This document shows positions 1-7,291 of a stretch of DNA of 53,264 nt, one piece after another; position 1 is the stretch's first letter; each line of letters begins with the position of its first letter. This DNA is from Verrucomicrobiota bacterium. GTDB taxonomy: Bacteria > Verrucomicrobiota > Verrucomicrobiia > Chthoniobacterales > Terrimicrobiaceae. The stretch covers positions 1 through 53,264 of the forward strand of contig JAGWWS010000022.1 in NCBI GenBank assembly GCA_018970255.1, given 5' to 3'. The translations under genes and the position numbers were made by a program. Below the pieces are notes generated by a model. That model was not told the DNA's origin and did not search any database. It worked only from the letters and a program-made list of their open reading frames with translations.

Positions 1-17
1 CATTGAAATACTCAATT

Positions 18-608
18 TTAAAAATTTGTGATGTCTGTTGCATCCTGCCCGCGATTTTTCTCACTGCCATCAGCTCCAATGCAAATAACTGAAACCGTCC
101 CAAAATTATTCCGTCCGAAGTAGGCATTGTTAATTCTTCCGTTATAATCTGTGTCCAATTCTAAAGCATACGGGACACCCCAAGGGTCATAGAAAACTCC
201 ATCAAAGAACCCTCCTTTAGCCCGAGTAGAGGATTTAGGCTCAAGAAATTTTATTCCTTTAGGATTAAGCGCATGCGGGCTATTGGGATTAGGAACAGTA
301 AGTATTTCCATAATCTGACGATTATCAGAGATCCATGTATCACTGGAAGTTTGAGTATGAGGCATCCGGCCATACTCTGCTTGGTAAGCTTTCACAGCCG
401 CAGCAATTTGAATCACATCGTTCCGAGCTTGAGCCTTGCGAGCCGAATTAATCGCCCCATTCACCGCCGGAAATGCCAAACCCGCCAGAATCGCAATGAT
501 CGTAATCACCACCAAAAGCTCGATCAGGGTAAAGGCCGCCGCGCGGCGTTGAAATGCAGGGAGGCTAAAAGTCACGGCAGAAGCAGCTGGGGACTGGGAA
601 GAATTCAT
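18..608 (-). CDS. Type II secretion/type IV pilus-like pseudopilin (GspG-like)
   Basis: A 196-residue secreted pseudopilin. The N-terminus has a 25-residue basic leader followed by FTLIELLVVITIIAILAGLA, the class III prepilin signature with Glu at mature position 5; the residue before the cleavage site is Ala where Gly is usual. The region after the helix (KAQARNDVIQIAAAVKAYQ) and the C-terminal Asp/Gly-rich segments match GspG-like major pseudopilins, which PVC bacteria often carry in many copies. No other secretion gene is adjacent, so its partner machinery is not identifiable here. The base composition is less GC-rich than the bulk of the window. Family assignment is firm; the exact role (secretion versus pilus-like surface fibre) is open. 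Confidence 0.85.
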   Translation of the reverse strand: MNSSQSPAASAVTFSLPAFQRRAAAFTLIELLVVITIIAILAGLAFPAVNGAINSARKAQARNDVIQIAAAVKAYQAEYGRMPHTQTSSDTWISDNRQIMEILTVPNPNSPHALNPKGIKFLEPKSSTRAKGGFFDGVFYDPWGVPYALELDTDYNGRINNAYFGRNNFGTVSVICIGADGSEKNRGQDATDITNF

Positions 609-655
609 ACAGAAAAAAACCTAACGAAAATCCCAACCCATGCAAAGAGAGAATC

Positions 656-712
656 GCAACGCACGGAAATGTGAGACGCCATTCCCCCACCCCCGTGAAC
701 TCCACGCCCCCG
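656..712. repeat. Imperfect direct repeat, copy 1 of 2
   Basis: Shares the order of short matching blocks (GCACG.AA.TGTG, CGCCATTC, CCC.TGAACTCC, GCC.CCG) with the stretch exactly 224 bp downstream (880-936). The match is mosaic, so the copies are old. Confidence 0.5.
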
Positions 713-725
713 CGCCCACGTCTGG

Positions 726-757
726 GGTCAGTCCCGCGTTTTATCGCTTTTTACCCC
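726..757. repeat. Diverged copy of GGTCAGTCCCGCG dispersed repeat
   Basis: GGTCAGTCCCGCGTTTTATCGC matches the core of the two 45-bp repeats at 50107 and 53082 with few differences, then diverges. The other two copies bound the RoxA-like segment at the right end. Confidence 0.55.
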
Positions 758-808
758 CTTCGCACCCACCAAGAGCCAACGAGTTGGTTCCGCTATTCCG
801 CGAAAACA

Positions 809-842
809 ATTTTCAGCGGGAGGGGCTTAGTCCCGCGAAAAT
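809..842. repeat. Stem-loop, 12-bp stem with one bulge
   Basis: ATTTTC-A-GCGGGA pairs with TCCCGC-GAAAAT around a 9-nt loop (GGGGCTTAG), leaving one bulged A. It is strong enough to act as a REP-like element or a terminator, but it is not placed right after a gene end on either strand. Confidence 0.55.
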
Positions 843-879
843 CGGATGACACAGAGGTCGCCCCTCCAGTGCGGGTATC

Positions 880-936
880 TCAGCGCACGAAGTGTGCGCC
901 GCCATTCTCCAGTCCCCATGAACTCCGTGCCACCGT
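880..936. repeat. Imperfect direct repeat, copy 2 of 2
   Basis: Second copy of the 656-712 block; see that entry. Confidence 0.5.
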
Positions 937-994
937 GAGAGAATTCAAAGCGATCCATGTCCAGATAAATCCTTATTCCGGAAATTTTCTCCAC

Positions 995-1624
995 TTAAAA
1001 CCCTTCGCGCCTTGGCGCCTTCGCGGGAGCCAAAAACTTCCATAAAAAATCCACCAGCTGATCTCTCGCTGAGATCGCATTCCTCACCATCCGGAAAAAC
1101 GCCGGAATCTTCCAGGGACGGGAAATCAAGCAGCAACAAATGCCGAAAGTGGATGGCGCCATCGTCACTGGATGCACGAGCACATTTCCCGGCACAGGAA
1201 GATTCTCCGCTGAGGTGTCGCTGATCGCACGCACGGAAACAAAAGGGATGTCCTTAAGCTGGCACACCTCGGCAATCGGCCCGGTTTCCAAATCCACACC
1301 ATCCGCACCGGTCTTCTCCCGCAGTTCGCACTTCTTTTCGGAAGTGTCGGCAATTTCATCCGCTGTGAAAACCACTCCCCTGCGAACCCCGGCAAAAACC
1401 TCTCCCTGCGCCCAAACATCACCGACTCGCAGGTCCGGATTCAACCCACCAGCCAGCCCCGCCAAAATCACGCGCTCCGGCTTTGTGGAGGAAAGGTAGA
1501 GCAACTCCTCAAACCTCCGCGCCGCGGCCACTCCGCAAACATTCAAAACCTTTTTTTCAAACCCCACGCCGCGCTCTGGAAAGCCGCTCCCCTCGAACGG
1601 GAGCGCGAAGACCACCCAAATCAC
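995..1624 (-). CDS. Phosphorylase-superfamily nucleosidase (MTA/SAH-nucleosidase-like)
   Basis: A 209-residue cytoplasmic enzyme of the purine/uridine phosphorylase superfamily. Visible motifs are GLAGGLNPDLRVGD (phosphate or base pocket), GVDLETGPIA (the VDME-type ribose-binding Glu) and SVRAISD, whose Asp is the catalytic acid in MTA/SAH nucleosidases. It starts at a GTG whose bases overlap the TGA stop of the upstream membrane-protein gene, so the two are translationally coupled. Its last eight residues are encoded by a tandem CCTTCGCG repeat, so the natural C-terminus seems to have been replaced. The substrate is unproven: MTA/SAH, futalosine and hopanoid-linked nucleosidases all share this fold. 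Confidence 0.75.
   Translation of the reverse strand: MIWVVFALPFEGSGFPERGVGFEKKVLNVCGVAAARRFEELLYLSSTKPERVILAGLAGGLNPDLRVGDVWAQGEVFAGVRRGVVFTADEIADTSEKKCELREKTGADGVDLETGPIAEVCQLKDIPFVSVRAISDTSAENLPVPGNVLVHPVTMAPSTFGICCCLISRPWKIPAFFRMVRNAISARDQLVDFLWKFLAPAKAPRREGF
1002..1025. repeat. Three tandem CCTTCGCG-type 8-bp units
   Basis: Units CCTTCGCG, CCTTGGCG and CCTTCGCG lie head to tail and extend into the 3' end of the nucleosidase gene. Similar CTTCGCG/CTTTGCG strings are known as dispersed intergenic repeats in many bacterial genomes. Confidence 0.6.
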
Positions 1625-2142
1625 GGAACGCGCGTCAGGTTGATTTCGTAGAAGACAACTTCCTCGGATTTGTCTTGGATCGGATAGCTTGGCAATTGAA
1701 CCGGCTTCAAGGAGCCGAGTGACTCATCGAATTTTTGGGCCTCGGCGGCAGGAACCTGGACGATCCAGCGGCTGTCATCTGTCTGCATAGCCGTGCCATG
1801 GGAGCGCGTGATCAAGCCATGAATCTCCTCCACTGTTTGCTCGAACGCGGCGGATTTTTCGAAAACAAACCTCCTCGCCCCGCCTTCGATTTTTGGCGCC
1901 GGCAGCTTTTCGTCCGCGATCGCCTCAAGCGTCTGGCGAAGTCCGTCGGGCTCCGCCTCGAGACCAGCCGCGTCGGCATTGGATGCGGATTCCTTTCGGA
2001 TGTTTGAAAACCCGATCACAGCCAGCGTGATCGGCAGCAAAAGCGCGACCCCGCAAATCATGAGCATCTTTGCGGCGGCGGCATTCATCCGGAATTTCGG
2101 AAGAGCAGGCTCCGCTGAAGATTCTGAAGGGCTGGCATCCAT
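1621..2142 (-). CDS. Single-pass membrane protein of unknown function
   Basis: 173 residues. The N-terminal ~20 residues are polar, followed by one hydrophobic segment (about residues 24-45, MLMICGVALLLPITLAVIGF) and an exported or soluble domain of about 125 residues. No known family was recognised. The ATG chosen precedes the start of sensible sequence; the longer upstream reading frame is arginine- and cysteine-rich and looks non-coding. It is cotranscribed with the downstream nucleosidase through a 4-bp GTGA overlap. The soluble part contains AFEQTVEEIHGLITRSHGT and SRWIVQVPAAEAQKFDESL, which resemble the anti-sigma or lipoprotein domains that compare stored values, but this is not enough for a function. 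Confidence 0.65.
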   Translation of the reverse strand: MDASPSESSAEPALPKFRMNAAAAKMLMICGVALLLPITLAVIGFSNIRKESASNADAAGLEAEPDGLRQTLEAIADEKLPAPKIEGGARRFVFEKSAAFEQTVEEIHGLITRSHGTAMQTDDSRWIVQVPAAEAQKFDESLGSLKPVQLPSYPIQDKSEEVVFYEINLTRVP

Positions 2143-2211
2143 AAGACTACTGCAGCATCTGCTATCCATTTCCCGTCCAACTTCCAGTTCAAAATCGCGC
2201 GAACACCGGCA

Positions 2212-2240
2212 TTGACCATCCCTCGCACGACCCCGATATT
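2212..2240 (+). promoter_or_regulatory. Candidate sigma-70 promoter of lepA
   Basis: TTGACC (-35) and GATATT (-10) are separated by exactly 17 bp. The expected start site would lie about 5 nt before the lepA ATG, leaving no room for a Shine-Dalgarno sequence; none is visible. Confidence 0.45.
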
Positions 2241-2251
2241 TCCGCCCCTTC

Positions 2252-4057
2252 ATGGCCATCGAGAATACCCGCAACTTTTGCATCATCGCGCATATCGACC
2301 ATGGCAAGACCACCCTCTCCGACCGCCTCCTCGAAGCCACCGGCACCATTCAAAAGCGCGAAGCCCAGGAACAACTCCTCGACGCCATGGACCTCGAGCG
2401 CGAGCGCGGCATCACCATCAAGGCGCACCCGATCGCCATGGACTACACGGCCAAGGACGGCACCACCTACAAACTCAACCTCTCGGACACCCCCGGCCAT
2501 GTCGATTTCTCCTACGAGGTCTCCCGCTCCCTCGCGGCCTGCGAAGGCGCACTGCTGATCATCGATGCCGCCCAGGGCGTCGAGGCCCAGACCGTCGCGA
2601 ATGTCCACCTCGCCGAGAAGCAAGGGCTCAAACTCATCCCGGTCATCAACAAAATCGACCTCCCGAATGCGGATGTTGAAACCGCAAAGCGCCAGCTCGA
2701 GGACATCCTCGCCATCCCCTCCGAGGAAGCCATACTTGCAAGCGCCAAGGCGGGCGTCGGCATCCAGGAAATCATCGAAGCCGTCATCGAGCGCATCCCG
2801 CCGCCATCGGGGAAACCCGGGGACCGCCTGCGCGCACTCACCTTCGATTCCCACTTCGACACCTACCGCGGCGTCGTGATCTACATCCGCGTCGTCGAGG
2901 GCACGATCAAGGCCGGCGACCCCGTGAAACTCATGGCGACCAATGCCAACTACGAGGTCAAGGAGGTCGGCGTCTTCAAGCCGCAACAACCGAAATTCTT
3001 CGCCCGGGAAAAACTCGTCGCCGGCGACATCGGCTATGTGATCGCGAACATCAAGACCTCCGCGGAAGTGAAGGTCGGCGACACTCTCACCAGCTCCCGC
3101 CAGCCCGCCGATGAGCCCCTGCCCGGGTTCCAAGTCGTGCAGCCGATGGTCTTCAGCGGCATCTACCCGATCAACACCGCCGACTTCGAGCGCCTCAAGG
3201 CCGCCATCGCCAAGCTCCAGTTGAACGACGCCGCGTTCCAATACATGGCCGAGTCGAGCGTCGCCCTCGGCTTCGGCTTCCGCTGCGGGTTCCTCGGGCT
3301 GCTGCACATGGAGATCATCCTGGAGCGCCTCCGCCGCGAGTTCGACATGGACATCATCGCCACCTACCCATCGGTCATCTACGAGGTCGAGCGCACCAAC
3401 GGCGAGGTCCTCCGCATCGACAACCCCGACCAGCTCCCCGACCCCAGCGTGATCGAGGAAATCCGCGAGCCGATGGTCCGCTGCTTCGTCATGATCCCGA
3501 ACGAATACATCTCGCCGATCATGCAGCTCATCATGGAAAAGCGCGGCGAGGTCTCGCACACCGAGTCCATCGACACCAAGCGCGTCATGCTCACCACCGA
3601 AATCCCGCTCAACGAAATCCTCGTCGACTTCGTGGACAAAATGAAATCCATCACGCGCGGCTACGGCTCCATGGACTACGAGCAGGCCGGCTACAAACCC
3701 GCGAAACTCGTGAAGCTCGAAATGCTCGTCAACAGCGAGCCCGTGGACGCCTTTTCCTGCATCGTCCACCGCGAGAAGGCCGAGTCCCGCGGCCGCGCCC
3801 TTGCCGCAAAACTCAAGGAAGTCATCCCGCAGCAACTCTACCAGGTTGCCATCCAGGCGGCCATCGGCGGAAAAATCATCGCCCGCGAAAGCGTGAGCGC
3901 GCTCCGGAAAAATGTGACCGCGAAGTGCTACGGCGGCGACATCACCCGCAAGCGCAAGCTCCTCGAGAAACAAAAAGAGGGCAAGAAACGCATGAAGGCC
4001 GTCGGCAGCGTGAACATCCCGCAGGAAGCCTTCATCCAGGTGCTCCGCACCAGCTGA
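2252..4057 (+). CDS. lepA: Elongation factor 4 (LepA), back-translocating GTPase
   Basis: 601 residues, full family length. It is a translational GTPase that binds the ribosome and is thought to reverse or remodel translocation under stress. The G1 motif AHIDHGKT lies at residues 13-20, with G2 RGITIKAH, G3 DTPGHVDF and G4 NKIDLP following in order. The C-terminus (GGDITRKRKLLEKQKEGKKR) is the LepA-specific tRNA-contact tail. It starts at the ATG two codons before IENTRNF, the usual LepA N-terminus. The signal-peptidase gene begins 3 bp after its stop, the classic lepA-lepB pairing. Confidence 0.98.
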   Translation: MAIENTRNFCIIAHIDHGKTTLSDRLLEATGTIQKREAQEQLLDAMDLERERGITIKAHPIAMDYTAKDGTTYKLNLSDTPGHVDFSYEVSRSLAACEGALLIIDAAQGVEAQTVANVHLAEKQGLKLIPVINKIDLPNADVETAKRQLEDILAIPSEEAILASAKAGVGIQEIIEAVIERIPPPSGKPGDRLRALTFDSHFDTYRGVVIYIRVVEGTIKAGDPVKLMATNANYEVKEVGVFKPQQPKFFAREKLVAGDIGYVIANIKTSAEVKVGDTLTSSRQPADEPLPGFQVVQPMVFSGIYPINTADFERLKAAIAKLQLNDAAFQYMAESSVALGFGFRCGFLGLLHMEIILERLRREFDMDIIATYPSVIYEVERTNGEVLRIDNPDQLPDPSVIEEIREPMVRCFVMIPNEYISPIMQLIMEKRGEVSHTESIDTKRVMLTTEIPLNEILVDFVDKMKSITRGYGSMDYEQAGYKPAKLVKLEMLVNSEPVDAFSCIVHREKAESRGRALAAKLKEVIPQQLYQVAIQAAIGGKIIARESVSALRKNVTAKCYGGDITRKRKLLEKQKEGKKRMKAVGSVNIPQEAFIQVLRTS

Positions 4058-4060
4058 CCC

Positions 4061-5182
4061 GTGTTTTTCCTAACCCCGCGATACATCAAGGAAGCGAAGC
4101 ACTACCTCCACGGGGTAAAAAAATTCCTCGCCTACAAGCGCGACATCCTCACCCCCCAGCAGCTCTCGCAAATCGAATCGCAAGCCGAGCAAATCCGCGC
4201 CGCGGTGAAAAAGCGCGACCGGGCCGAAGTCTCCAAACAAATCACCGCCACCGACCAACTCATCGGCAACGCCGTGCCGCCGCTGAAACACCCCGGCCTC
4301 AGCGAGAACATCGAGGTCCTCCTCGTTGCCATCGTGATTGCGGCGGGCGTGAAGGCGTTTTTCCTCCAACCCTTCCGCATCCCCACCGGGTCCATGCAGC
4401 CGACCCTTTTCGGAATCGTCGGCGTCCCCACCGACACCCCGCCGCCAAACATCGCCGTGCGCGCCTTCGACCTCGTCTTCCGCGGGCGGCACCACTTCGA
4501 GCTTCGGGCGAAGGAAGGCGATGTTGTCGTCGCCCTGCAGGAGCGGACCATCCTGAATTTTTTTACCTTCACGGACATCATTTGCCGCCACCAGCGCTAC
4601 TCGCTCTTCGTGCCGCGCGACCCGCTCATGCGCTATTTCCGCGTCCTTCCCGGGCGCGAATACGCCGCCGGCGAGGTCATCGCCCGCGGCCACATGGACA
4701 CCGGCGACCAGGTCTTCGTGGACAAAGCCAGCTACAACTTTACCAAGCCGCAGCTCGGCGAAGTCTTCGTTTTCAAAACCACCGGCATCCGCGAAATCGA
4801 ATCCGGCCTCGACCCCGCCATGGGCTCGCAGCACTACATCAAGCGCCTCGCCGGTATGCCCGGGCAAACGCTCCGCATCGCCCCGCCCGACCTCTACATC
4901 GATGGGAAAATCCCCGAACTCGCCGTGCTCCGGCGCGTGATGTCGAAGGAGAACGGCTACGGCGGCTACTCGAACTCCGGCGCGGGCGGACCGCCCTTCC
5001 GCTACCTGGGAACGCCCGATGCCGAATTCACCGTCCCGCCCCGCAGCTACTTCGCACTTGGCGACAACAGCTACCATTCCCGCGACAGCCGCGACTGGGG
5101 AATCGTCCCCGAACAAAATGTCGCCGGCCGCGGTTTCTGGGTTTACTGGCCCTTCAGCGAACGCTGGGGCCCGATAAGGTAA
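4061..5182 (+). CDS. lepB: Signal peptidase I
   Basis: 373 residues; cleaves signal peptides from exported proteins at the outer face of the inner membrane. One transmembrane helix (about residues 84-104) is followed by RIPTGSMQPTL with the catalytic Ser111, and by HYIKRLAGMPG with the general-base Lys261; the GDNSYHSRDSRDWG box near the C-terminus completes the S26 family signature. An 80-residue charged N-terminal segment precedes the helix and has no counterpart in the single-TM Gram-positive enzymes. The start is a GTG 3 bp after lepA. The protein carries an insert between the Ser and Lys boxes, making it longer than E. coli LepB (324). Confidence 0.95.
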   Translation: MFFLTPRYIKEAKHYLHGVKKFLAYKRDILTPQQLSQIESQAEQIRAAVKKRDRAEVSKQITATDQLIGNAVPPLKHPGLSENIEVLLVAIVIAAGVKAFFLQPFRIPTGSMQPTLFGIVGVPTDTPPPNIAVRAFDLVFRGRHHFELRAKEGDVVVALQERTILNFFTFTDIICRHQRYSLFVPRDPLMRYFRVLPGREYAAGEVIARGHMDTGDQVFVDKASYNFTKPQLGEVFVFKTTGIREIESGLDPAMGSQHYIKRLAGMPGQTLRIAPPDLYIDGKIPELAVLRRVMSKENGYGGYSNSGAGGPPFRYLGTPDAEFTVPPRSYFALGDNSYHSRDSRDWGIVPEQNVAGRGFWVYWPFSERWGPIR

Positions 5183-5190
5183 TAAACAGC

Positions 5191-5253
5191 GTAGCGCAGG
5201 CGTCCCGCCTGCAGGCGAAAAACTTCCGATGGCAGGCGAGACGCCTGCCCTAC
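5191..5253. repeat. 63-bp palindromic dispersed element, copy 1
   Basis: Two arms (GTAGCGCAGGCGTCCCGCCTGC and the inverted GGCAGGCGAGACGCCTGCCC-TAC) are complementary, and each arm has its own internal dyad (GCAGGCG/CGCCTGC), so it can fold as a hairpin or a cruciform. A copy of identical length lies at 48400-48462. Here it fills the gap between the convergent lepB and thrS genes, where it could terminate both. Confidence 0.8.
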
Positions 5254-5259
5254 ACAATT

Positions 5260-7059
5260 CTACCCTTTCCTCTCCCTAATGGATTCGAGGATTCCCGCGA
5301 CAACTTCATCCTTCGGCTTCGCGCCGAGATTGCCTTTGCCGTGGAGCCTCACGCTCACATTGCCGGCTTCCATGTCACGCGGCCCAACAACCAGCATCGT
5401 GTGCACCCTTGCCTTTTCGGCTTCGGCAATCTTTGCCTTCACGGGGTCGGTTCCGAAATCCGCCTCGGCGCGCACCATTTCCCCGCGGAGTTTTTTCAAA
5501 ATCCCCGTGGCGTATTCCACCAGCGCGGGGTCGTCGTTGAGCGTCACGATGCGCACCTGCTCGGGCGCGAGCCAGAGCGGGAAATTGCCCGCGTAGTGCT
5601 CGATCAAAAACCCGATGAACCTCTCGTGCGTGCCCAGCGGCGCGCGGTGGATGCAGAGCGGCACTTTTTCCGAGTTGTCCCGGTCGCGGTAGCGCAGGCC
5701 GAACTTTGCCGGCACAGCGAAATCGACCTGGTTGGTGGCAATCGTGAATTCCCTCCCGATCGCGCTCCAGACCTGCACATCGATTTTCGGCCCGTAGAAC
5801 GCGGCCTCGTTCGGGACCTCCACGAAATTGATGCCGCTCCCGACGAGCACCTGGCGCACCATGTCCTCGGTCTTGCGCCAAAGCTCCGGCTCGTCCACGA
5901 ACTTCTGCCCGAGCTTCGCGGGATCGTGGGTCGAAAAGCGCATCTGGTATTTTTCCAATCCGAAGATCCCGAAATACCGCAGATACATTTCGTTCACGGC
6001 GCGGAACTCTTCGGCGAACTGCGCCTCGGTGCAGTAGATGTGCGCGTCGTTCATGTTCAGCGAACGCACGCGCATGAGGCCGAACAACTCGCCGCTTTGC
6101 TCGTAGCGGTAGCAGCAGCCGTATTCCGCGAGCCGCAACGGCAGGTCGCGGTAGCTTTTCGGCTCCGCCGCGAAAATCCGGTGGTGGTGTGGGCAATTCA
6201 TCGCCTTCAGGTAATAGCGCTCGGTCCCCTCCCCTTCCCCGTGCTCCTTCAATTCCATCGGCGGAAACATGCTCTCGGCGTAATACGGCAGGTGCCCCGA
6301 GGTTTTATACATCTTCTCCTTGGCGAGGTGCGGCGTGCGCACGCGCACATACCCGGCGGCGAATTCGGTTTCCTTGGCGAGGCGTTCGAGTTCCTCCACC
6401 AAAACCGCGCCCTTAGGCAGCCAGAGCGGCATGCCGGGACCGACGAACTCGGAGTCGATCGCGTAGAGGCCCATCTCGGCGCCGATCTTGCGGTGGTCGC
6501 GCTTCTTCGCCTCCTCGAGCATGGCGAAGTATTCGTCCATCGCCGTCTTGTTCTTGAACGCCGTGCCGTAGATGCGCTGGAGCTGGGGGTTCCGCTCGTC
6601 GCCCTTGTAATACGCACTGGCCACATGCGTGAGCTTGAACGCCCCGATGTTGCCGGTGCGCATCACATGCGGCCCGGCGCAGAGGTCCGTGAACTCCCCG
6701 TTCCGGAAAAGCGTGATGGCCTCGCCTTCGGGAATGTTTTGGAGGATGTCGAGTTTGAACTTGGAGGCAACGCCTCGGGCCGAGAGCGCGGCCAACTCGC
6801 CCCGTTCCGCCATGGCAAGGGCATCGGGGCGGGAAATTTCAACGCGTTCGAAAACATGGTTCGCCTTCACCTCGCGCTTCATCTCCTCCTCGATCCTCGG
6901 GAAGTCCTCGGGGGAAATCCGGTGGCCCAATTCCACATCGTAATAAAACCCGTTCTCCACCGGCGGCCCCGCCGCGAACTGCGCATCGGGCCAGATTTTC
7001 AGGATCGCCGTCGCCAGCACATGCGCGGCGGAGTGGCGGATGCGTTCGAGTTCGGTCAT
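5260..7059 (-). CDS. thrS: Threonine--tRNA ligase (lacking the TGS domain)
   Basis: 599 residues; charges tRNA-Thr and edits mis-attached serine. The editing domain starts almost at once, with the metal-type HSAAH motif at residues 9-13 and LCAGPH further on. The class II catalytic core follows (KAMNCPHHH with the zinc Cys, then [15 protein letters not shown]), and the anticodon-binding domain closes the protein (VRIVTLNDD onward). The N-terminal TGS domain of about 60 residues found in E. coli ThrRS is absent; there is no in-frame upstream sequence encoding it, because the preceding gene overlaps the start by 4 bp. It is the last gene of a moeB-trm112-thrS unit. Confidence 0.97.
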   Translation of the reverse strand: MTELERIRHSAAHVLATAILKIWPDAQFAAGPPVENGFYYDVELGHRISPEDFPRIEEEMKREVKANHVFERVEISRPDALAMAERGELAALSARGVASKFKLDILQNIPEGEAITLFRNGEFTDLCAGPHVMRTGNIGAFKLTHVASAYYKGDERNPQLQRIYGTAFKNKTAMDEYFAMLEEAKKRDHRKIGAEMGLYAIDSEFVGPGMPLWLPKGAVLVEELERLAKETEFAAGYVRVRTPHLAKEKMYKTSGHLPYYAESMFPPMELKEHGEGEGTERYYLKAMNCPHHHRIFAAEPKSYRDLPLRLAEYGCCYRYEQSGELFGLMRVRSLNMNDAHIYCTEAQFAEEFRAVNEMYLRYFGIFGLEKYQMRFSTHDPAKLGQKFVDEPELWRKTEDMVRQVLVGSGINFVEVPNEAAFYGPKIDVQVWSAIGREFTIATNQVDFAVPAKFGLRYRDRDNSEKVPLCIHRAPLGTHERFIGFLIEHYAGNFPLWLAPEQVRIVTLNDDPALVEYATGILKKLRGEMVRAEADFGTDPVKAKIAEAEKARVHTMLVVGPRDMEAGNVSVRLHGKGNLGAKPKDEVVAGILESIRERKG

Positions 7060-7286
7060 GGAGTGTTCCCCTTTCGGCGCAGGTCCAGCGCGGCTTCCTT
7101 CAGCATCACGGGAATCCCGCCTTCGACCGGATAAGCCACGAGCCCGTCCCCCCGCACCAGCGCGGCTTCGAGGTCCGGCCGCCCGGAGAGATCACGGACC
7201 ACACCGAGTTCCATCGGGTTCGCCGGGTGCAGGGGCATCATCGTTGAAGGGCAAACGAGCATATCGCCCAAGTCTGCGGTTCCCAT
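7056..7286 (-). CDS. Trm112-like small protein
   Basis: 76 residues matching the Trm112p/UPF0434 family, small zinc-ribbon-like proteins; in eukaryotes Trm112 activates methyltransferases, while the role of the bacterial proteins is poorly defined. [10 protein letters not shown] corresponds to the family's N-terminal CP motif, and [21 protein letters not shown] is the typical C-terminal half. Only one of the usual cysteines is present, so zinc binding is doubtful. The ATG chosen gives the normal family length; its stop overlaps the thrS start and its start lies 5 bp after moeB. Confidence 0.8.
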   Translation of the reverse strand: MGTADLGDMLVCPSTMMPLHPANPMELGVVRDLSGRPDLEAALVRGDGLVAYPVEGGIPVMLKEAALDLRRKGNTP

Positions 7287-7291
7287 GCGGC

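Larger units (their letters stand above)
609..994. other. Repeat-rich intergenic region, no gene seen
   Basis: No credible coding sequence on either strand. It contains two imperfect direct repeats 224 bp apart, a strong stem-loop, and a diverged copy of the GGTCAGTCCCGCG repeat found again near 50.1 and 53.1 kb. It looks like a landing area for small dispersed non-coding repeats between the divergent-in-origin pseudopilin and nucleosidase genes. Confidence 0.6.

Noticed and set aside
2189-3973. A 594-codon minus-strand frame opposite lepA
   Set aside because: Antisense shadow of lepA, low-complexity Asp/Gly/Val/Leu pattern, no recognisable domain.
3925-7134. A continuous 1069-codon plus-strand frame across lepA, lepB and thrS
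   Set aside because: Arg/Pro/His-rich composition typical of frame shadows in GC-rich DNA, and it runs over three well-identified genes.
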